This document shows, piece by piece, positions 11,290 to 23,015 of a stretch of DNA of 64,000 nt (the stretch's first letter is position 1; each line of letters begins with the position of its first letter). The position numbers were made by a program, and so were the translations under genes. Below the pieces are notes generated by a model, which saw only the letters and a list, made by a program, of their open reading frames with translations, ran no database searches and was not told the origin of the DNA. The DNA is taken from the NCBI GenBank assembly GCA_022559985.1, contig JAFJTR010000107.1, positions 25,963 through 89,962 of the forward strand. The letters run 5' to 3'. Source of the DNA: Parastagonospora avenae f. sp. tritici 18332-5 (lineage: Eukaryota > Ascomycota > Dothideomycetes > Pleosporales > Phaeosphaeriaceae).

Positions 11290-11933
11290 ATGACGAATCC
11301 GAATATGAATGTCCCTGATGCGGTGAAGATATTGGCGTATGTCGCGTTCGTGTGGCTGGCACTGAGATCGCTGAGTGCATGTACCTTTGTATTTTTGGGG
11401 CTGAATCTGGAGGTGTGTATGGTTGCGGCGATACAGGTGCAAGGGAGAAGGACGGGTTGTTCGTCGCCCAGAAGAGCAGGGAGTGAGCGCGCACATCTGA
11501 CACCTAAGAGGACTGGTAACTCTTCCCATGAAGTGCATTATGAATTCAAGCTGATGCATCTAAAGCCAACTCTTCTCCACGACCGCCATCCAAAGGACCT
11601 CAGCGAACAGAACGACATACACCGCCTCCACCACCTTACTCCTTCTCTCCACCATCCCCAACCTCGGACAGCAAGAGCCCTGATCCTATATCCGCGTCTT
11701 TGATCACTCTGTACGAGGACATCATCGCGTCTGACGCCCAGACCATCCAAGTGCAGCAGGAAACCATGGCCTCGCAGCAAGACATCATTCGTTCGCAGTC
11801 CCAAATGATCATGAAGCTTCGGCACTTGCTCGAAGAGCAGGATCAACGTATCGAAGAATTGGATGAGACTGCGAGAGGGCTGAGAGTGCGGAGACCTGGG
11901 CTGGATCTCGCACCACGATCGAGAAGCACGTGA
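11290..11933 (+). CDS. Predicted small membrane-anchored coiled-coil protein
   Basis: Two-exon prediction: 11290-11416 and 11551-11933, phase 1, about 169 aa. Exon 1 encodes a hydrophobic stretch (AVKILAYVAFVWLALRSL, about residues 11-28) that could be a TM helix or signal anchor. Exon 2 encodes a Pro/Ser-rich linker including TPPPPPYSFSPPSPTSD and then a heptad-rich helix from about residue 100 (QTIQVQQETMASQQDIIRSQ, LRHLLEEQDQRIEELDE), ending with SRST. The frame of exon 2 is clearly coding-like well upstream of its first Met, which is why an upstream exon is needed. The intron at 134 nt is longer than others here, so exon 1 may be wrong. No family recognised. The stop codon overlaps the first CACGTG box. 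Confidence 0.45.
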
Positions 11934-12216
11934 CTTAATTCTGGCATATCCTTAATCGTCCACGGGGTCTTTCCCTGATACATGTATCATGCAAAAGGCA
12001 GTTTCTACGCTGCATCGAGGTGCTAGGGTCGATGCCCTTCGATAGCAGTCCTGAGGTTGGGTGAAGTCTCTCTCACGTGTACACGCGTGCCTTCCACGTG
12101 CCTTCAATATTTGTTCGCGCCCGCCTTCCAATACCTCACGTGCGACGGCCTCATCTTTCCTTCTCCCCCACCAATCAGTGCCACGATATGGTGCCCACGC
12201 TTCGCAGGAGCACGTG
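11927..12216. promoter_or_regulatory. Cluster of five CACGTG E-box palindromes
   Basis: CACGTG occurs at 11927-11932, 12074-12079, 12095-12100, 12137-12142 and 12211-12216: five copies in 290 bp and four in 143 bp, against an expectation of about one per 4 kb. CACGTG is the site for bHLH factors such as Cbf1/Pho4/SREBP types and for some bZIPs. The cluster sits upstream of and partly within the first exon of the decayed 2EXR gene. Confidence 0.6.
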
Positions 12217-12947
12217 GCGCAAGATCGCAGGCAGCGACAAAGCTGCACAAAGCACACGCGGCGCCACTGCACCTCGAATTCTCAAAACGCGCAACTTGCC
12301 TATTCCGTTCGCTGTGAGGTTGAAGAAGCTGGAAGCCATGTAAGTACCACATCTACCATAAACAATCCATGGGCGCTGATTGATTCTTCAGCACTACAGC
12401 GAATGCCACTAATTCACCACTTCTACGCCTCCCCGCATAACTGAGGAATCAAACCTTTGACCTCGCAGTCACTTCTTCAGAGGAAAGAGACTGGATCGCG
12501 TTTTACTACAACCGCCATGGCAGAATCGCTCGCACCAATACATCGAGCTATCCAGACCCCTCTGTCTTCGCGCACCTTCCCATCGCCTTACCACGCGTCT
12601 GTCGCCAAATCTACGCCGAGACTGCAACGCGCATGTACACGTTGAATGCGTTCTGATTTTCGCGCCCCGTCACTATGATTGACTGGCTGCATAGACGGAC
12701 CCCCGAGCAGAAAAACGCTATACGCACGATCTTGCTGCCCTTTGACTTTCGCAAGAAGGAGCTTGGTGTGCATGTGAGGAAGTACCGTCCGAATATCATG
12801 GAGCTCAGGCGCGAGGAAAATATTGCGCAGGTTTTTGGCCCAACTTTGCTGAACTGGTCTAATCTTGCCCTGATTAACAGCGCGGACGACGGCGCTAATG
12901 TATTGTCACACGGACGGCTGACATTGAGCCGCCTGCATCTTCCATAG
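12188..12947 (+). pseudogene. 2EXR-type gene with two in-frame stops
   Basis: Exon 1 runs from ATG 12188 to 12339, an intron with GTAAGT donor and TTCAG acceptor spans 12340-12391, and exon 2 reads in one frame to TAG 12945-12947. Exon 2 begins with the hallmark NSPLLRLPA, then TAA at 12438-12440 exactly where the conserved Glu of LPAELRN should be, and continues LRNQTFDLAV. The second conserved block, LPRVCRQIYAETATRMYTL, is intact, then TGA at 12654-12656, then WLHRRTPEQKNAIRTILLPF, a typical family segment. Frame conservation on both sides of each stop argues for recent decay. A weak GTACAC donor to CATAG acceptor could splice out the second stop, but nothing canonical removes the first. 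The CACGTG cluster is its promoter region. Confidence 0.75.
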
Positions 12948-13113
12948 CAGTGAGATGGATCTCTCAAGGTCAGGCTCTCAGCGTCACACCTTGTAGCAAC
13001 GTGGGCAAAACGTGACGTATGGCGCAATGTCTTCGCGGACTGTGTGTGTGGTCCATGCCCTCAGTACAGAACAAAATCCGGTATTCCAGATAGCGAATAG
13101 AGCAACAAGCTAT

Positions 13114-14924
13114 TCAAGAAACCAACTTCCAAATCTCCCCACTTCCTAACATCTTCCACACCCCACCCACTCGATCTCCAACAACACTCTCCACATCCCC
13201 CCTCTCATCTACTTCCTCCCACACATACTGCGTGCCCGTATACCTCCAAACCGTCCCATCTCCATGTCTACTATACAAGAAATCGCCACTCGCATGGATC
13301 CCCACTGCCCCCGCATCCTCAATGATCTGCCAATAGTACTCCTTCAAATTCAAGAACACAACCAGGCCGTCCGCCTGCAGTTTGTAGAAATCATTCCCGC
13401 CCACGGCAATCGCCACATTGGCGCTGTTCTGGTCGACGATCTGCCAGGAGCCAGAAGTGTGTGGCCAAGTAGAGCGCACAAGGTCGCCTGTACTCAGCAG
13501 ATTCCAAAGAGTCTTCGAGTCCGTGATAGCGATTTGCTGGGAGATAGATGCCGTGGGTTGTTCGATGGTAACCCACGAGCTTCCCGTGCCGGTGTAGCGC
13601 ACGACCCATCCGTCTTTGCGGCGCGAGTAAAGCTGGTCAGACGCGGCGACAATATCGATGACATTTTCCGAGGTAGCACCGATTGGGGTCCAGGATTGGC
13701 CGTTGCCGGTCCAGAGATATATGCTGCCGTCGGTGTGGCGCTGGTAGAGCTTGCCTGCTGCGCCGGCGATTTGGATGGTGTCGGGGTTGTTGTCAGGGCT
13801 AGACCAGGCGTTGTTTGAGTAGCGGAGGATTTGGCCATTGGAACGTAGTTGGTAGAGCCCGTCGTTGCTTGAACTTGTTGATGAGGTTGAGGTTACTTGC
13901 ATGATGTTTCTTGTGCCGCTGTTGGCGTCGATGCGACTCCATTGGGGTGTTTTCCAGCCGTAGATTTCGTGTATGCCCATTTTGTCGTCGGGATGTAGTG
14001 GGCGGATCAGACCTCCGTAGTAGGCGAACATGACTGCTGCTTCCACGGCGCTGTGACTGAGACCGAGCGCGTGGCCAATTTCGTGGGTTGCGGTGTAGCT
14101 GAACAGACGGTCGTCTGTCCACGCGTAGTCATCATTGAGTGTCACGTTGATGCTTCCTGAATGTAGATAAACACCGTCGGAGACCATGGATGTGAAACCG
14201 TAGCGGGTATCTTCGCGACCCAATGATTTGAACTTGATATATATGTCTGCTCTGACATTGGGTGCTGCTTGTTGAAAGACGATAGGCATGAAGTTCATCC
14301 AGGATGCAAAGGCGGCACTATCATCACGTCAGCGATGGACGTATGCTGTTGCAAGTGATGTGAAATATGCAGGAATTTTAGGATTGAACGCTCTTGAAGC
14401 GGAGAGCATAATAGATAGGAGAACGGGCGTCTTTACCTAACAGTCAACTGTTGCTGCGCTTGAGGCAGATCAGAAGAGTAACTTTCGAAACGCCAGGTAA
14501 TTATCGACTTCCCCCACTTGGATCCCCAGACTACATACCGCTTGCGCAGCCCAGTCGGCGCTTCAGCTGCAGTCTCATTGTATGGCTGCTCTGTTCCGCA
14601 GCGTGGCTTTGTCATGATATCCATCATCTTATCGCTGAATATTCCGTCGACTGGCTCTTCCAGTACTTTTTGTATCTTGCGAATTGCTTTGGATAGATCT
14701 TTGTCCGGCACTGTCGTATTGGGTCTGAGCCATCCGTACAGTTTGTAGAAATCGTTGACATGTTTAGAATGTTGCTTCTGGTCCGGAGTTGCGGAGGTTA
14801 ACGAGGGTTTGGTCGGTGAGGCGCTTGGTATGATAGTAATGTTGTCCCTGCCGATGTTGCGGTGCGGGCTAGCAAGAGAGCATGGTATGCTCCCAAGAAG
14901 CAGCAACAGACTCAATATTATCAT
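13114..14924 (-). CDS. Secreted matrixin (MMP-like) zinc metalloprotease with cysteine-switch prodomain and propeller repeats
   Basis: Exon 1 14924-14437, intron 14436-14318, exon 2 14317-13114; about 563 aa. Residues 1-18 are a signal peptide. Residues about 55-110 match an MMP peptidoglycan-binding-like prodomain, ending in PRCG (C109), the cysteine switch that holds the zymogen inactive. RKR at 127-129 is a likely furin/Kex2 site. The catalytic domain carries HEIGHALGLSHS with H241, H245 and H251 as zinc ligands, and M259 in the Met-turn. From about residue 310 to the end there are about six repeats of 40-45 residues of the form LYxxxxDGxxxxYTGxxxW, resembling tectonin or hemopexin-like beta-propellers. 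The junction is supported by continuity into SAAFASWMNFMPI, the usual matrixin helix. Substrate unknown; an extracellular processing or host-tissue protease is an inference. Confidence 0.9.
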
Positions 14925-16800
14925 CTCTCAATGTCTGGCACCGCAGTAGAAGATCCGCAGCGAAAAGCGGAAGCCGAGAACGAGAAGATCGCTCACTTAA
15001 GTTGAAGCTTTCCCCATACACGAGCACAGCGTATATTGACCTATAAGACGTTCTCGAGTCTGGTATCAGAACAGCTGCAGGCTGATGCTCGATTGATCCT
15101 TGCACTTCCACGGAGAAAGCTCCCGTTCTCATTAGGTGTTCGATACATAGGCTGAGGTGGACGTCCTCAGCGGAGATGATCTACAGAAAGGTAGCCCGAT
15201 GTAAGATCAAAGGACCAGCTGGGTGGCTATACATAGATGATCTTAACGAGCACGTTAAATATTATTCGCACGTGGTGGAGGCGCAAGCGTGATCTGTTCT
15301 GACTGACATTGATAGCAGTCATATACGCGTCGGTCGGGTACGGCCCGCTTCTCTATATCTGTTCTGCAGTCCCGGTGTATATGAGCCGCGTACGCCCAGG
15401 GTTAAGTAGACGCCACTGAGATCCTCGTAAAAAATCCGGGCAACTTCCTCATTTGGTGAGTGCTGTGCGACATCATTCCTAGACATTCGAGATTAGCAGC
15501 TACTCGCTTTCAGAACAACATTGATGGACGAGCATGATGTGCGCGCTTTGAGTGGCGATCAGCCTAAGTAAAGTACTCGAAGCGGGTTGTGCAGTTTCAA
15601 TGGGCCCGCATCTCGTTTGACGTATTGTTGCTGCGTAGTGAGTTTTGTGTAACAGCCGCGGTGATCGGATATTGTACTTAGGTAGATTGCCCAGGCTGTA
15701 AGGCGAAGAATTAGATGCATCTAGCTGAAACTGTCGGCTACATTGCGAAACAACGAACCCATGGCCAGAGAAACAATTCCTGCCCCGCAAAACTCAAGAT
15801 ATGGGGAGGTACTCGAAGAGATGGAGAGTTGCATGGTGCATTTTGCCATACATGCTCAACCTATGACGCGAGTAGTTGCAGGTTGTTGAAATGCGAAGCG
15901 ATCCAGAAATAGAACACATGGTCATCCCAAGTCACTGGGTCCAGCTGACCTCCAGTCGTATCCGATATTGATCGACAATGTAGATAGGTAGGGCTTCAAC
16001 GGTGGCGGCGATTTCGAAGTGGGGTGCTGCAGATTCGCGCAGTCGGAAAGCGTGACGCGTTCATGGCTGTGCGTCCTGCCACCACCTAAATCACGGGGCT
16101 CAGCCAAACGACCTTTCCTTGTAGTGTTCAGACAGAGTATGTCACGAGAGGCAACGAGCAGGAATGTCAGAGCTTGCGGGGAAGCTTGATTGGTATACCA
16201 CGTACAGATCTCAGGTGTAAGACAAGACGTTGTGTACTGAACAGAGCGAGGTGCGGAGGCAGAAAGGAACATAAGCAGAGGAAGGCTCGAGCGTGGACGC
16301 TAAGCCTACGCGGAGATAGTCAGGAGGCGCATCGGCGGTTCTGCGGTTGCCAACGATCAGAGCCTTTTGCAGAGCAGTGCTGTAGAGTACCGTCGAGTAT
16401 GGTAGTCTGGGGTGTCAAGGTGCGTTACCGTGACAAACAGAGTATTTCTATATAAACTCTAAGTAGAATGAACAGCTTACTTGTAACTAACTAACTTATA
16501 AGTTAACATATATTAGACACAACAATCACAGCTAATCTTGCAAGGTGCTATAAGTTCCAAGTAGTAGCGACGCGGATATATCTCGGCTATTTCCCAAATA
16601 GAGTTAAGGCAAAATCGAACGCTAACCCCGAGTCCCAAAAGCGTCCCTTAGCACGGGACGAGCTTCCCCGCCTGACACACGACGCTTCGCCGGTGCGACT
16701 GGCCTAATCTGTATGCCACCCTCTCAGTCTTACGTTCCGGCTTGCCGCTTCTTCCCCACATACCAACTCAGATTACTAGCTGCATCCTCAACTCCTTGCC
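14925..16800. other. Intergenic, no gene seen
   Basis: About 1.9 kb with no supported coding region. It includes an AT-rich stretch around 16440-16530 holding the perfect 14-bp palindrome TAACTTATAAGTTA at 16492-16505, and at the right end the promoter of the zinc-finger regulator. Confidence 0.5.
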
Positions 16801-19462
16801 ATGCCTCCTCAATGGATCTGTCACGAGTGCAATAACATATTCCAAAGGCGCGAGCACTATCAACGCCATCTAAGAGTCCATACAAAAGAGAAGCCCTTCG
16901 CCTGTTCACTGTGTAGCAGCAGCTTTGCACGTGTCGATTCCCTCGCCCGGCACTACAGCTCAACCCACGTACAAACAGCCACCGGCACATGCTCATCAGA
17001 TTCGAACGAGCGGCGGCGTATCTCCAGGGCCTGTAAGCGCTGCAGCGCTGCGAAAGTGAAATGCAATGGCAAACATCCGTGTGAAAGGTGTTGCGGTGCC
17101 GATGCCGACTGTATCTACGAGCCACCTAAGAGGCGAAGAACGGCAGCTACCGAACAAACTTCAGAGCCGCATACAGACTTCCAACCAGCTGAGCCACATG
17201 GACCTTGTGAGGCACATGTTATGTCTGGAAGCCAGAGTCAATCTGTGTGCCAGGATATGCAAGGATATCACATCATGCCCGATTTTAGGCCCTCACCAGT
17301 AGATCACCAGTCGAGTTTTCTGTCGCCAGCTAACGCCACAGCTTCCGCCTTCATGGAATCTGACTTCTTTGCTGGTCCGGACATCTCTGGATTCCCGAAC
17401 GATTTGAGCAGCGTGAGCTGGGTATCAAACAGCATGGATACAAGTTCTTGGCTCAACCCGTTTGACCTTCAGACAGAGGCACAGCTGTTGCAGGACATAT
17501 CAAGCTTTGAAGCGGTCCCGCTCTCGGCCAACCAAGAGCAACCATTTGAATCAAGCACATATCTACCTCCGACACCAGCTTCCAATATAGACGAACTCTA
17601 CAGTAGTAGCTGCACTCCAGTCTTGGATAAGGACGCAGTCGACGTTCGACAGTACAACCCAACCTCCATTCAAGTAGACGCACCTCTTTCCATACCCACC
17701 CTTGACATGACTGCACTCATGCAGGCCGAATTGGAGGACTCAGCACACGTTGACAGCCTGTCCTATGAACAAATAATTGCCATGGAAGGCCTGGTTGACG
17801 ACGTGCAGACCAAACCTCATTACCCGCTTTTCGATAACGAGAAACTTCTTCCCCCTGATGTGGTCATCAATGCCTGGATCCAACTTTACTTCGAGCATTT
17901 CCATCCAGTCTTTCCGGTGCTGCACAAGGCCACCTTCACGTCGCCTGATACCCCGCCTCTTCTCATCCTTGTGGTTGCTGCGATTGGTGCGCAATTCTCC
18001 AATCTTCCCCATTCTCTTGTGTATGCTCGTAGTCTCCAAGAGCTAGTAAGGAGATGCTCATCGCGTCAAGTAAGGCCGCAAATCATGTCTCTGGCAAGTT
18101 CCCATCTAACACTACACCAATTTAGTGCGAGTATGAGAATAGAAACGGTCGAACCGTTTGGATGACTCAAATCGTTCTTCTCAACAGTCTAGCCATGTCA
18201 CATTCCGGAGAACGACGAGCGCTCGAATTAGCAGAACTGCTTCAAAGTGTGCCGATAGCCTTGGCAAGAAGAAAGGGAATATTCGAAGACGTCGTAGCGC
18301 ATGAATCCATTGCTCGGATGCAGATACCACTTCAAAAAACTTGGCAATTATGGATCATGGACGAAGGAAGGCGACGAACGGGCTTTAGTGTTTGGGTATG
18401 AGGCAAATACATAGCTTGATAATATTGTATCGCTGACCTCAGACGTAGCTTGTGGACTCCGCCTTCCGCTCCAACTTCAATTTGTCAACTGTTATGGATA
18501 CAAGGGAGCTGAGAAACTCGCTTCCCCAGGCTGATAAAAGATGGAATGCTAACAACGCCCAGAGCTGGGCAAGCTATCCTCCCGGGCTAAGTGTGTCTAC
18601 GTTGTTGCAACTCAATCAGGCAACGGCTAATTCAATTCCAGGTCCTGGACGCACAAAGTCACTCGCGGAAGTTGATAAAGCCGACGATTGGTTCTGCGTC
18701 TGGTACAAGACGGGTACGATCGGCAGACAAGTCCTCATCCAAGACCTCATGGACAGAGTCCAGTCATCGGGCTCAGGGAACCATTCAACGACTGAATTTA
18801 CTCATGGTATCCATGCGAAAGACATACTAGAACGCCTTCTTTTAGCACTAAATGGGGACGAGGACACAGCATTCGAGGATTTGAAGGCTTTGACCACCCA
18901 CAAGGCCATGTGTCTCCACGCACTGACGACATGTTGCTCCCCAGCAACGGATCTAGTCAAAACTGCATTGAAACAAATCTACAATCGCATGACGGACCAC
19001 GAAATGTCCCAGATGGCTCAAATCTGGAGAGGCGCGGGTCACCAAGGACGAGAGGCAGTGTTCCATGCAGCAAGTCTTTTTGAAACTATACGGAACAATC
19101 ACACAACTCATTGGTCAATGCCAGCATATCTACTCAAAGCCACTTTGCTGCTCTGGTCGTACTCGCTCCTCTTTGGCAAGCCCGAAGTTACCGGCTTTAC
19201 CAATGAACAGGAAGAGGCATGTTCTGTAATCCTCGGTGGTGCAAATATCCACAGCGATCAGGTCCGCGGCTGGATAGCTAATGGTCGCGGCCGTGTCAAG
19301 CTCCCAAGTATTGCAAACCTATTTAGTTGGCAGGGACGACGAAAGCTACTCGAGCACTCCAAAACTGCCATGGGCGACTTGAAAAGTTGGGGCGTTAGCA
19401 AGGCCTATCTGCAACTCCTGGGGCGACTCAAAGCTAGTGAGGCTGCTTCCACGCCGTCTTGA
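16801..19462 (+). CDS. Transcription factor with two C2H2 fingers plus Zn2Cys6 cluster and fungal-specific TF domain
   Basis: Exons 16801-18069, 18126-18395 and 18449-19462 (introns 56 and 53 nt, phase 0), about 850 aa. Residues 7-27 and 34-56 are two C2H2 fingers joined by a TKEKPF linker. Residues 78-104 are a Zn2Cys6 cluster with C78, C81, C88, C94, C97 and C104. After a disordered acidic region (about 120-340) comes the fungal-specific TF middle region (WIQLYFEHFHPVFPVLHKAT, about residues 359-378). Proteins with both finger types are a defined fungal subgroup, often regulators of secondary or carbon metabolism. A nuclear sequence-specific activator is the likely role. It faces the CocE hydrolase gene convergently and sits at the left edge of the oxidative gene block, so it may control it; that is inference. 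Confidence 0.9.
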
Positions 19463-19850
19463 GCAGATTTATGGAATACATTTGCTGCACTCGATATTCA
19501 CTCTCGCACTTGTATACGACTTCTTAGGGTAACCTTTGGTTTGCATTGATTGGTGAACAACGAGGAGAGATGGGCTCTTGCTGTTGTTAATCTGACACTT
19601 TGGGTGAAGTGGCCTCCAGAGTGCATGGAAATATCTTATCTCTTATTTTCGGCTATTAGTCTGCTTGTCAGATCGCAGATATCGTTATTTCCCTTTTCGC
19701 ACTCAGTGCAAAGCCAACCAACACGGCTACATGCGCCATACCGGTCATCCGCGAGAGTCTGGAATAGTTGGATTTATGCTCATTGCTAATGCGATGGGAA
19801 ACCGGATAATTCCGTACATATAGCATTCTTCCAAGACGCGATACGAAAAC
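19463..19850. other. Convergent 3' flanks
   Basis: Space between the stop codons of the zinc-finger regulator and the minus-strand CocE hydrolase. No gene or structured element seen. Confidence 0.5.
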
Positions 19851-21764
19851 CTACAATCTCTCCGGAATAACAGGGAGAAGCACCCAGCTATCATCGCCTC
19901 CAACATGAACGCTATTCAACCCACCAAAAGCATCAGGGTTACGGTCTTCGTGATGGTCATGTGAAAACGTGCCTACACCCTGTGTGTCGTGCCCAGCGAT
20001 TTCGAAAACCAATACTTCTCCTTCCTCCAGTACAACATTGGTCGGCCAAATTTCGACATCTACTTCATATTTCTCGCCTTCCTTCACTTCTTGAACGTCT
20101 GCCACGCGATAGTTCCGATGTGGTAAATAAGGCAGAGACTTCGCGGGGTCAGTCCTACGTAGAGACACACGCTGCCATCCTTTGACGATTGGAACGGGGT
20201 CGCCCATCGTACCCGTGTAGAACACTTCTGACCCGTCTTTCGCGAACTTGCGGAGAGTAAGAAAGAGATCCATGTCCGTAGGAGTGCTACCACCCTGGCT
20301 CGATAGAGACACAGTCAGATGTGCGAGTACATGGCCTGTCAACTCCAGAGTCTTGGAAGCTGTGTAGCGGAATTGCACCGGCTCGCCCGCCAACGCATCG
20401 TAAGTGTAGACTTCTCTATCTTGTTTCAGCAATTCAGTCAGCTCCTTCCCAGGGCCTAAAAAGAACTTAGTGTAGTTGGTGTCTGGAATCGGCCAATCAG
20501 CTTCGTCGCGTGTCGGAAATGCAAGTTCGCGCTCCGGATCATCGACACCGCAATCGCCTTTTCTCAAGCACAGCTTGACACGCGGCTGAGCACCGGACTT
20601 CCAACCATCGTAATCATTGTCTTTTAGAAACGCATCCAAGAAGGATAGCTGGAGTTTGGCGGAGTGGTTGTAGTAGAACGGTAGGTCGTGGCGGCCGACG
20701 ATGAAATGCAGGAATTTGTACTGCGAAGATGCACGCATCCAGCCGAGTACATTGCCACGGAGATGGAGAAGGATTCCGCCCTTAATTATATCAGCGAACA
20801 CTCGTATATCGAGAAAGACATCGCCATACCCAATTCCCTACACTTAGGAGCGGAACTTCGATGTCTTGAGCGTTGAAGTCGCGGCTGGTATAGTATTCCT
20901 CGTCCAAAAATCGGTGAGAAGCGGTGTCTTGCGTCTGGTCCTGACGATTTGCCATCAAGTTCTTCTCGTCTAGATCCCCGTCCAAAGAGTCCAACCCCCA
21001 ATTTTTGGCTTCGCGGCCAGGTGTACCGTATTGATTCTTGCCCACGGCGTTGTCCCACCAGAACTCTGCCCGAAGAGGGTTAATTCCTGTACAACATCCC
21101 AGAATTCATAAATACATACTTATGAATCGATTTGAAAGGATGCCACCATGTCTGACCCGATCGCGGTAATAATCACTCATGCCCTCCCACGGAATTATCG
21201 CTGCCAGTCCCTTTGGTTTCCTTGCCGCAACCCTCCATTGTGTCCCTGCATAGTAACTAATGCCTAAGAGTCCTACTTTCCCGGTGCACCATTCTTGCTC
21301 TGCGCACCACTCAACCACGTCGAAGAAGGCTTCACTGGTGCCGCGGGACATCGTGTCAAGCTTCCCAGGACTCTGGCCCGTGCCGCGCTCATCGGCTCTG
21401 ACAATAATGTAGCCCTTGGAAGTCCAGTATCCTGGATCTGGAGTTTCCCACGCTGCATGTTCTGACTTCATAGCCGGGTTGACCTGATCCCAGGATTTGA
21501 GGGAAAAGATCTTGTATTCAACATCCTTGCCATCTTCGTCCCAAATTAGTACTGCGATTGAGATTTCTTGGATGAATGCGTACATGGCCCATAAGTCGCA
21601 ATGACAGGATATCTCGCGCTGCCGAAGGGCGCAGCATCTTTAGGTAGGTATATGTTACAACGTAAATATCCGGTGTCGTATGTCTTGAGAGGTACATCTT
21701 TGTGCTGCATGAATGCATATGGGAAAGAAGTTCGATCGATTTTCAGGTGCTTGTCAGAAGCCAT
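19851..21764 (-). CDS. CocE/NonD-family serine hydrolase (X-Pro dipeptidyl-peptidase S15-like)
   Basis: Four exons: 21764-21584, 21533-21120, 21065-20830 and 20780-19851; introns 50, 54 and 49 nt, the first with a TACTAAT branch point; about 586 aa. The N-terminal alpha/beta-hydrolase domain has YPVIATYGPYGKDV, RADERGTGQSPG (oxyanion region) and the nucleophile elbow GISYYAG with Ser153. HGGILSN and WEGMSDYYRDR are typical of this fungal group; GRHDLPFYY supplies the probable catalytic His near residue 308. The C-terminal half is the jelly-roll found in CocE and S15 enzymes (WQRVSLRRTDP, LEEGEVLVFEIAGHDT). No signal peptide is evident, so it is likely cytosolic. Family members cleave esters or amides, for example cocaine esterase and acyl-amino acid ester hydrolases. 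Substrate here is unknown. Confidence 0.88.
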
Positions 21765-22152
21765 GATAGTTGCTAGATCGCGTCTTCGATGCTTGGCGTC
21801 TTGCCTTTACTGTACATCTCCCGGCCGAGATGCCTGATATAATTGCAGTATCAGACGGACAGACCTGTTAGAGCAAACTACTCTTGATCGAGCGCGTCCG
21901 TGCAATATTGCGTTGCGTTGTGAAGCGGGCCGACAAGTCATGGGGGTTTGTCGGTTCGGCTCCACACCATCCGCAGGTTCCGCCTAGCCTTCATCGCCCC
22001 AGACCGCTCGAAAAGAGGCTGGACAGCGCAGTAAGTAGCCTCAAGTCTAATCAAGTCCAATTTGGACCCCGATTTCTCAAGTATCAGGTTCGAAAAACAT
22101 CATTCTTCTCAGAACAGTATTGCTCTACGTCTACAAGCCAAGCAGCGACATT
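21765..22152. promoter_or_regulatory. Divergent promoter region
   Basis: 388 bp between the start codons of the minus-strand CocE hydrolase and the plus-strand small gene at 22153. No clear TATA box or repeated motif was recognised. Confidence 0.45.
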
Positions 22153-22653
22153 ATGGACGCAGTTTCTTCTTCGACAACAGTCGCCAGAACCAGTGGTTCT
22201 CGACAGCAAAGAGTGGAGCCCGGTCTTCTAACGTTGCTCGCTGACTACGACATCCACCAGTCACAGCCGCAAACGAATGACTCTTTACACAACATCGAGA
22301 TCGGTGGACAGATACGTCCACCCCAGCCAGACGACTTTGACCCAACTCTCGCCGCCCATCCCACAATTGCAAGATTAGTGGACAATCCAGCATGGTGGGA
22401 GTCGGCATATCGCAGGGTACCACCTTATCGGCCTGCAAATCGTGAGCTTGATCTCAATGAAAGGCGACAAAATCCTCTATTCCAAATTGTCGGGAGATTT
22501 ATGGCTTTTGGATGCTTGACAGTTGCAGTGAGTATGAAATGTATGGGAGACTAGAGTATCTGACGGATGTTGCAGTCATGTAGCTGGGCTTGGAGGAAAA
22601 CGGCCGGCAAATATACAGATATCGGGCTACACAAGGTTGGTGGTGAGTGGTAG
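22153..22653 (+). CDS. Uncharacterised small protein
   Basis: Two exons, 22153-22527 and 22576-22653, joined in phase 0 across a 48-nt intron with GTGAGT donor and TTGCAG acceptor; about 150 aa. The N-terminal two thirds is polar and Pro/Asn rich (GGQIRPPQPDDFDPTLAAHP, NPAWWESAYRRVPPYRPAN); the end has a moderately hydrophobic stretch (IVGRFMAFGCLTVASCSWAW) that could be a single membrane segment. No family recognised. It lies between the CocE hydrolase and the extradiol dioxygenase, divergent from the former. The reading frame and clean splice signals are the main support. Confidence 0.5.
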
Positions 22654-23015
22654 GAAGTAGATGGGAGCATACTACAATATGGGTTTTGGTGTGAGTCTTC
22701 AAATAGTTCGCTCGGCGCTAGGAGGGAGTGGTTACTTTTGGCTGAGTCTGTACTTCTCTAAACTGGGTGAATACGCTTTCGAAATCGATCCATTTTTCTT
22801 CTCCACTAAAGTCACTTATGACCATTACATGGTGATCATACATAGACGGGGAATGCTTGAAGGTTATTACACTAGGATAACCCCAGATGTTCTAAACATC
22901 CTCCGCTCTCAAAAGGTCTATAGGCGAATAGTAGCCAGCCAATAACAATTTATTTTTTGGGTTCGCAATGTGGCACCGAGTGCGTTCCAAATGGACGTCG
23001 AGGAACACATTGAAA
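22654..23015. other. Intergenic
   Basis: Convergent 3' flanks. A plus-strand frame at 22661-22945 starts with ATG but has no recognisable domain and is not called. Confidence 0.4.

Noticed and set aside
13264..13818. 184-codon plus-strand frame opposite the metalloprotease
   Set aside because: Shadow frame of the propeller region, no independent motif.
21534..21583. 32-nt ultra-short intron in the CocE hydrolase gene
   Set aside because: A nearby acceptor gives a 50-nt intron with a TACTAAT branch point and restores the family motif YGPYGKDV, so the short version is not needed.
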